Of a stretch of DNA of 6,473 bases, positions 6,384-6,473 are shown one piece after another. This stretch comes from DASRAJ01 sp039920305 (GTDB lineage: Bacteria; Bacteroidota; Bacteroidia; Chitinophagales; UBA10324). The stretch is from NCBI GenBank assembly GCA_039920305.1, contig JBDSEA010000153.1, positions 1 to 6,473 on the forward strand, written 5' to 3'. Each line of letters starts with the position of its first letter. Within the stretch, counting starts at the first letter, position 1. The notes beneath the pieces are model-generated. The model was not told where the DNA came from and made no database searches. It worked only from the letters and a program-made list of their open reading frames with translations. A program made the position numbers and the translations under genes.

Positions 6384-6473
6384 GAAAGTGGAGTTTTTTT
6401 TTCGTGATGCTCATCTCAAGATGTATCCCTTCACATGCCGATGTATGGATTCAGAAAACAGATTACCCCGGAG
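6380..6473 (+). CDS. Secreted kelch-repeat-like protein, N-terminal fragment (runs off the right edge)
   Basis: Thirty-one codons are visible. They form a signal peptide: a basic MRKW start, a hydrophobic core of FFFVMLIS, and a likely cleavage after SHA at residue 20. The mature start is DVWIQKTDYPG. A 'W.QK.D.PG' opening just after the signal peptide is typical, from memory, of Bacteroidota kelch / galactose-oxidase-like proteins whose blades follow as 'R..A..FSIG.KGYIG'. Those blades would lie beyond the window, so the family call rests on about eleven residues. The ATG overlaps the stop of the preceding small ORF by four bases. Many relatives end in a T9SS sorting domain, which cannot be checked here. 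Confidence 0.5.
   Translation, partial: MRKWSFFFVMLISRCIPSHADVWIQKTDYPG

Noticed and set aside
1..6473. CRISPR array, IS element, tRNA, rRNA, toxin-antitoxin or defence system
   Set aside because: No regularly spaced repeats, transposase motifs, RNA gene structure or defence domains were seen on either strand.

Overview
The window looks like chromosomal DNA from a member of the Bacteroidota, probably an environmental lineage near the Chitinophagales or Sphingobacteriales (the order is a guess). The evidence is a very large secreted protein with a C-terminal type IX secretion (T9SS) sorting domain, a signal-peptide style typical of the phylum, a four-helix-bundle (23S rRNA intervening-sequence family) gene, AT-rich leaders without clear Shine-Dalgarno sites, and promoter-like TTTG / TAnnTTTG elements.

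Layout from left to right. (1) Positions 1-410, minus strand: a four-helix-bundle protein gene. An in-frame TGA at 87-89 separates the first three helices from a still recognisable fourth helix that runs off the left edge. (2) 410-440: a short direct-repeat cassette directly between that gene and nuoM. (3) 447-1934, minus: nuoM, the proton-pumping M subunit of respiratory complex I, of a subtype with Phe instead of the usual TM7 lysine. (4) 1935-2141: divergent intergenic region. (5) 2142-3092, plus: a CorA-family divalent cation channel. (6) 3096-3127: a hairpin that can terminate transcription in both directions. (7) 3169-6030, minus: a 953-residue secreted protein with a DUF7948-like N-terminal domain, seven SBBP repeats, a pre-peptidase C-terminal-like domain and a T9SS sorting domain. 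(8) 6031-6230: divergent promoter region. (9) 6231-6383, plus: a 50-codon ORF that is essentially a signal peptide with a ten-residue tail, overlapping by ATGA the start of (10), a kelch-like secreted protein cut by the right edge.

The genes do not form one pathway. nuoM and the four-helix gene are co-directional and probably co-transcribed, and the rest of the complex I operon would lie beyond the left edge. corA is a stand-alone ion-homeostasis gene. The right half is a cell-surface/secreted protein neighbourhood. I see no CRISPR array, transposase, tRNA, rRNA or defence system, and no previously undescribed system is clearly present. The points most worth checking are the interrupted four-helix gene, the missing TM7 lysine in NuoM, and the signal-peptide-only ORF coupled to the kelch-like gene.
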